Assembly (NCBI GenBank): GCA_038363005.1
Contig: JBBQBI010000018.1
Location: 37,496 to 101,495, forward strand
Length of the DNA stretch: 64,000 nucleotides
Direction: 5' to 3'
DNA from: JAKOWB01 sp038363005
GTDB taxonomy: Bacteria > Pseudomonadota > Alphaproteobacteria > Kiloniellales > JACOMY01
Shown here: one piece after another, positions 60,118 through 64,000 of the stretch
How positions within the stretch are numbered: the first letter of the stretch is position 1
How the letters are laid out: each line of letters begins with the position of its first letter
Notes under the pieces: model-generated
Database searches by the model: none
What the model was told of the DNA's origin: nothing
The model's input: the letters and a program-made list of their open reading frames with translations, nothing else
Translations under genes and position numbers: made by a program

Positions 60118-60551
60118 CCGCCGATCACCTGGATCTGTACGTCGACGTTGTTCCGCGTGGCGTGCGAATAGGGGCAGATCTCGGCGTGCGCCTTCTGCAC
60201 CAGTCCCTCCAGCGTGGCCTGCGGCACCGACGTGTCCTCGACCGTCAGCTTGACCGCCAGGCCGAAGCCACCGCCCTCGCGCGGGCCGATGGAGACCGCC
60301 GCCGTCACCTTGGCCTGGCTGGCATTGACCTTGGCCTGATGGCCGACGAAGTCCAGCGCGCCACCGAAGCAGGCGGCATAGCCGGCGGCGAAAAGATGCT
60401 CCGGTGTCGCCGTACTGGGCTTGCCCGGGCCACCCATGGCCTTGGGCACCGACAGGTCGACGGCGACGATGTGATCGTCGGATTCCGTGTGACCGTTGCG
60501 GCCACCAATGGCGCTGGCGGTGGCGGTGAAGAGCGGCTTGATCTTGTCCAT
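60114..60551 (-). CDS. ohr: organic hydroperoxide resistance protein Ohr (OsmC family)
   Basis: 145 aa. The two redox cysteines C61 (GYAACFGGAL) and C126 (HAEICPYSHATRNN) and ATPEHLFAAGYAACF are the Ohr hallmarks. It reduces organic hydroperoxides to alcohols with thiols. GGAGA precedes the ATG. No OhrR regulator is adjacent. Confidence 0.94.
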   Translation of the reverse strand: MDKIKPLFTATASAIGGRNGHTESDDHIVAVDLSVPKAMGGPGKPSTATPEHLFAAGYAACFGGALDFVGHQAKVNASQAKVTAAVSIGPREGGGFGLAVKLTVEDTSVPQATLEGLVQKAHAEICPYSHATRNNVDVQIQVIGG

Positions 60552-60656
60552 GGTGGGTCTCCTGGGCGGGGAAGGACACTACGGGACATGGTGCCACGAC
60601 GTCGGCAGCTTGATCTATCTCTAGCCGGCGGCGGCTACCCTGCGCTATCCAGGCAC

Positions 60657-61607
60657 ATGTTTCCCCACTCGCTCTATGGCTACATCTGGCGGAACACGCG
60701 CCGCACGCAGCTGCTGCTGTGCCTGCTGACGGCGATCCTGGTGCCGCTGGCCACCGTGCCGCTGGAGCTGCAACGGCGCATCGTCGACGAGGCCCTGGTG
60801 GAGGGCGACCTCCAGCTGCTGCTGCTTCTGGGCGCCGCCTACCTGGCCGTGCTGCTGCTACAGAACGGCCTGAAACTGCTGCTCAACCTGGCCAAGGCCA
60901 GGGCCTTGGAAACGATCGCCCGCGATGTCCGCCGCCGCATGCTGCGCCGGATCACCACCGGCCGCCGCCCGCCGCCCGCCGGCACGGTGGCCGACGTGCT
61001 GGCCGCCGAGGCCGAGGAGGTCGCCGCCTTTGCCAGCGACAGCCTGGCCCTGCCCTTGCTGCAGGGCGGCACGATCCTCTTCATCCTGGCCTATCTCTCG
61101 TGGGTCGAGCCGCTGATCACCGCGCTGGCGGCGGCGGTCTATCTGCCGCAGGCGGTGATCGTTCCCCAGGTGCAGCAGCGCATCAACCGCCTGGCGCGGC
61201 TGCGCACCGGCGCGATGCGCCGCCTGGCCAGCCTGGCGATCAGCCTGTCACAGGCTTCGACCGCGGCAGAGCAGGCGCCCCTGATCGGCCTGACCGAGCG
61301 GCTCTATCGCCTCCGCATTGCCATCTGGCGGCGCAAGGCGGTGCTGACCCTGGTCGGCAATCTGTTCGATGCCGCCGGGCCGATCGCCATCCTGATGCTG
61401 GGCGGCTGGCTGGTGCTGCGCGGCGAGACACCGATCGGCACCTTGATCGTCTTCATCTCCGGCTTCCAGCGGATCTCCGATCCCTGGGACCAGCTGGTCG
61501 GCTATTACCGTTCGGTCTCCAACGCGCGCATCGCCTATGGACTTGTGGTCGGTGCGGTGGATGGCGAGCCGCCGCTGCCCGTCCAACCGGCGATGCCGCA
61601 CGGTTGA
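60657..61607 (+). CDS. ABC-exporter-type transmembrane domain protein without ATPase domain
   Basis: 316 aa. Resembles the six-helix transmembrane half of type I ABC exporters: TQLLLCLLTAILVPLATVPLELQRRIVDEAL, LLLLLGAAYLAVLLLQNGLKLLLN, LALPLLQGGTILFILAYLSWVEPLITALAAAVYLP and PIAILMLGGWLVLRGETPIGTLIVFISGFQRISDPWDQLVGYYRSVSNAR. The chain stops where a nucleotide-binding domain normally begins; no Walker motif follows. No ATPase partner is next to it. Could be a natural half transporter with a distant ATPase or a repurposed membrane protein. Confidence 0.8.
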   Translation: MFPHSLYGYIWRNTRRTQLLLCLLTAILVPLATVPLELQRRIVDEALVEGDLQLLLLLGAAYLAVLLLQNGLKLLLNLAKARALETIARDVRRRMLRRITTGRRPPPAGTVADVLAAEAEEVAAFASDSLALPLLQGGTILFILAYLSWVEPLITALAAAVYLPQAVIVPQVQQRINRLARLRTGAMRRLASLAISLSQASTAAEQAPLIGLTERLYRLRIAIWRRKAVLTLVGNLFDAAGPIAILMLGGWLVLRGETPIGTLIVFISGFQRISDPWDQLVGYYRSVSNARIAYGLVVGAVDGEPPLPVQPAMPHG

Positions 61608-63791
61608 TCAGGGCAGCGCGGTCAGGGTCACCTGGTCGACCTTCAGGCCCAGCGTGGTGCCATTGCCGGCGCCCACGCCGGGCGGCGGCACCGACTTCTC
61701 GTTGTGGATGCCGATCAGCAGCAGGCCGTCCGGCGTGGCGTTGCTGGAGGCGAAGCGTAGCACGGCACGGAAGGGTGCTTCTGCCGGCTCCTGATGCCAG
61801 CGCCCCAGTTCCTTGCCGTTGACGGTGATCCAGAGGTCCTGGCCCTCCACACCGGCCAGCGGTGGCAACTCTGCTTCCAGGATGAACTGCAGTCCCTTCA
61901 CCGGCAGGGTATCCGGCCGCAAGACCAGCCAGCCGACGCCGTTCAAGGTCCAGGTCGCCTGCGCCCCCTCGCCCCAACCAGGCCCCAACAGGGCGGCGGC
62001 TTCACCCTTCAGCGAGGGGTGGAAGCCGGCGCCCAGCCGCAGGACCGGGAAGAGCTGCGCGGCGTTGACCGCCACCGGCTTGAAATACTGGTCGAGCAGC
62101 GGCAGCGCCGGCCAGGTCCTGGTGCAGGCGACGCCGGCCTTGAACTGGCGGCAAAGATCCCCGGCATTGCGCAGCCCCACGCTGCTGATCGCCAGCTTGG
62201 CCAGGTTGTCCTGCCGGCCCAGCACGACCAGCAGGCGATCGGGCTCCAGCGTGCGAAAGAACAGGTCGTCGGCCGGGATCTGCGAGCAGTTGCGCGGCGT
62301 CGGCCGGGCGCTATAGACGGTGCTGGCGGGGGCCAGCACGCCCGAGGCGCGGAACACGGTCAGATTGACCAGCGCCTTGGTGCTTTCGTCACGCGAACAG
62401 GCGAAGTCGGGCAGGATCTCCACCAAGTCCTTGCCCTGCATCAGCGGCTCCCAGTCGTCCCGCGGCATGATCGACGAACGCACTTCGGCGACGCGCTGGC
62501 GCAGGTCATCGCGATAGCTCTGGCTGTCGAACAGCTGCAACGCGGCACAGCCGGCCAGCAGCAGGACCCCAGCCACGCCCCAGCGCCGCGGCAGGGTCAG
62601 CAGCGCCGCCAGCAACAGCAGGTAGACCAGCACCCAGACCATGCGGCCGCTGGACCGCAGCGCGCCCAGGACGGCCGGCGCCTCGCCCAGGTCGAGCAGC
62701 TGCCACTGTCCCAGATAGACCTTGTTCGACAGCGCCAGCAGCAGCAGCGCCAGCACCGCGAGGAGCAGCGCCCAGTGCCGGCGGATCGGCACCCAGAGGC
62801 GCCCCCGGATGGCAACCAGACTGGCCAGCAGGGCCAGCAGCAGGCCAAGGCCCAGGTAGCTGAAGCCCTCGTACTGGCCGCCGGTGGCGTCGACGATCGG
62901 CGCGGTGGGAAAGAACCAGCTCTGCTGCGGTATCACCAGGGACAGGGGATTGAAGGAATAGCGGCCGAAGCCGGCCCCGGCACCCTCCTCCGCCAGGAAG
63001 CCGCCGACCCACATGATCAGCAGCGACCCGCCCAGGTGCAGCGCCAGCAGCAGCAGGGCCCGCAGCGGCTTCAGCCCGCGATCCGCCAGCGATGCCAGCC
63101 AGAGCGCACCGAACAGCGCGCTGACCATGACGTAGAGGTAGGCGTTGATCAGCAGCGTCAGCCAGCAGAGCAGCAGGCCCCAGGCCAGCATGGCGGACGC
63201 CTGCCCCGGCTGCCGGCCGCGGAAGTAGAGGCCCAGCCCCAGTAGGATCAGCCCCTGGGTGCAGAGCGGCGTGTGGCTGAAGCGCAGGATGAAGCTCGGC
63301 AGCGCCAGGGCGAAGATCGCGCCCAGCAGCAGCACCGCGACGCGTCGTTCGCCGGCAAGCTGCAGCGCGGCCACGGCCGCCAGACCCTGTAGCGCGTAGC
63401 AGAAGCCCAGCCAGAGCGCGAGGAAGTTGCTGTCCGGCCAGAAGACGATGTCGCGCAGGAAGCGGACCAGCAGCGAAAACAGCGGCAACCCGTCGGTGAA
63501 GACGATGTTGGTGCCTTCCGGCGCGCCCATCGGCACGGTGAGGAACAGCGGCCAGCGCCAGGAATCCCAGGCGAAGTAGCGGATCGCCGAGAGGTGCTGC
63601 TGCTGGTCGGGCTCGAAGCCGAAGCGCTCGCCGCCGCCGAAGACGGCGTCCAGCGGGAAGGTCAGGCCAAAGGCCAGCAACCCCAGCAGCGCACCGTAGA
63701 GCAGGCAGAAGCGCGGCCCGGTGGGCAACGGCAGGAAGGGCGGCCGGGGCTCCGCCGTGCTTGCACCGACCGGCTCGTATCCTGACGCCAT
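61608..63791 (-). CDS. large polytopic membrane protein, DUF6311-like
   Basis: 727 aa from ATG 63791. A short cytosolic N-terminus is followed by about ten or more hydrophobic helices to residue 430, with the motif GFEPDQQQHLSAIRYFAWDSWRWPLFLTVPMGAPEGTNIVFTDGLPLFSLL in its first loop, characteristic of the DUF6311 group and reminiscent of GT-C glycosyltransferases. A C-terminal soluble domain of about 290 residues, probably periplasmic, includes beta-rich carbohydrate-binding-like sequence (WITVNGKELGRWHQEPAEAPFRAVLRFASSN in pieces). Function unknown; cell-envelope sugar transfer is inference. The stop abuts that of the preceding gene. Confidence 0.75.
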   Translation of the reverse strand: MASGYEPVGASTAEPRPPFLPLPTGPRFCLLYGALLGLLAFGLTFPLDAVFGGGERFGFEPDQQQHLSAIRYFAWDSWRWPLFLTVPMGAPEGTNIVFTDGLPLFSLLVRFLRDIVFWPDSNFLALWLGFCYALQGLAAVAALQLAGERRVAVLLLGAIFALALPSFILRFSHTPLCTQGLILLGLGLYFRGRQPGQASAMLAWGLLLCWLTLLINAYLYVMVSALFGALWLASLADRGLKPLRALLLLALHLGGSLLIMWVGGFLAEEGAGAGFGRYSFNPLSLVIPQQSWFFPTAPIVDATGGQYEGFSYLGLGLLLALLASLVAIRGRLWVPIRRHWALLLAVLALLLLALSNKVYLGQWQLLDLGEAPAVLGALRSSGRMVWVLVYLLLLAALLTLPRRWGVAGVLLLAGCAALQLFDSQSYRDDLRQRVAEVRSSIMPRDDWEPLMQGKDLVEILPDFACSRDESTKALVNLTVFRASGVLAPASTVYSARPTPRNCSQIPADDLFFRTLEPDRLLVVLGRQDNLAKLAISSVGLRNAGDLCRQFKAGVACTRTWPALPLLDQYFKPVAVNAAQLFPVLRLGAGFHPSLKGEAAALLGPGWGEGAQATWTLNGVGWLVLRPDTLPVKGLQFILEAELPPLAGVEGQDLWITVNGKELGRWHQEPAEAPFRAVLRFASSNATPDGLLLIGIHNEKSVPPPGVGAGNGTTLGLKVDQVTLTALP

Positions 63792-63868
63792 TTTAACTCC
63801 GCGACTCCGACTGCACACCACAATAGGCCGGGCAGTCTAGAAGCGCAGCACCCGGCCACAAAGCCGAA

Positions 63869-63892
63869 GGGCGGCGCCTTTCGGCGCCGCCC
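63869..63892 (-). terminator. hairpin downstream of the outer-membrane protein gene
   Basis: A perfect 10-bp stem GGGCGGCGCC/GGCGCCGCCC with loop TTTC, 33 bp past the stop on the minus strand. The following tract is not T-rich. Confidence 0.7.
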
Positions 63893-63924
63893 CTGCGGTC
63901 GATTGAACGTCTCAGGCGAGCGGT

Positions 63925-64000
63925 TTAGAAGGCGAAGCGTCCGCCGATGCCGATGACGTGGCTGGTGTCGCTGCCACCGAAGCGCCCGTCGTAGTCGACG
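63925..64000 (-). CDS. outer-membrane beta-barrel protein (C-terminal fragment)
   Basis: Only the last 25 or so codons are in the window. They read VDYDGRFGGSDTSHVIGIGGRFAF, an alternating amphipathic strand ending in F, the terminal aromatic signature recognised by the BAM complex, as in autotransporter barrels and small porins. The rest of the gene lies to the right; the exact family cannot be named. Confidence 0.65.
   Translation of the reverse strand, partial: VDYDGRFGGSDTSHVIGIGGRFAF

Overview
This is a 64 kb, very GC-rich chromosomal window with densely packed genes, many ATGA/TGATG stop-start overlaps and few intergenic gaps. Gene content suggests a heterotrophic, probably marine or saline, Alphaproteobacterium of Rhodospirillales type: Mg-type HemB, MaeB malic enzyme with a PTA domain, a non-pyrrolysine MttB-family protein, Ehu/Eut/Doe ectoine catabolism and several PotABCD-like transporters. 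The taxonomic call is inference. I saw no transposase, integrase, phage gene or CRISPR array.

Layout. 1-11.8 kb is mostly housekeeping: a MerR regulator cut by the window edge with a 20-bp palindrome upstream, a SAM methyltransferase, mgtE, maeB, lipB, hemB, an inverted repeat, acylphosphatase plus SDR, two tandem TIGR02466-type 2OG-Fe(II) oxygenase paralogues plus a GNAT, an FNT-family channel, tRNA-Leu(UAA), an HPF-like protein and a small basic ORF. 11.9-14.7 kb is a three-gene operon of split transketolase and a beta-hydroxyacid dehydrogenase. 14.7-24 kb holds a BisC/DorA-type molybdoenzyme, a VOC-gene remnant, a Met-rich cupredoxin, a HAL/PAL-fold protein lacking the MIO-forming serine, a long AI-2E-family permease, mscL and an MttB-family methyltransferase.

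24.1-33.9 kb is an aromatic-acid uptake and activation unit. Flavodoxin, a benzoate-CoA-ligase-like enzyme, a complete Liv-type ABC transporter, an alpha/beta hydrolase and an MBL hydrolase all run leftward from a promoter that carries two identical 15-bp operators. A BoxR/BzdR-type regulator (XRE plus shikimate-kinase-like domain) runs rightward from the same region. The boxABC ring-epoxidation genes are not in the window.

33.9-43.5 kb has gamma-glutamyltransferase, a PuuR-like XRE-cupin regulator and a PotBCAD-like transporter with shared TTTCA/TGAAA inverted repeats, then an NDP-forming acyl-CoA synthetase and an acyl-CoA dehydrogenase. 43.7-49.3 kb is a second Pot-like operon (binding protein, BetI-like TetR, two permeases, ATPase, 2OG-Fe(II) oxygenase), followed by a secreted eight-cysteine orphan. 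49.8-59.5 kb is an ectoine catabolic locus: doeD-, doeB-, doeA-, eutC- and eutB-like genes leftward, ehuBCDA and a GntR regulator rightward, with no eutA. 59.6-64 kb has a cupin, Ohr, an ABC-type transmembrane domain without ATPase, a large membrane protein and the C-terminus of a beta-barrel outer-membrane protein.

Cross-cutting pattern: all four periplasmic binding-protein genes are followed by a long perfect GC hairpin. In three of them it lies between the binding-protein gene and the rest of the operon, a likely device for expressing binding protein above permease.
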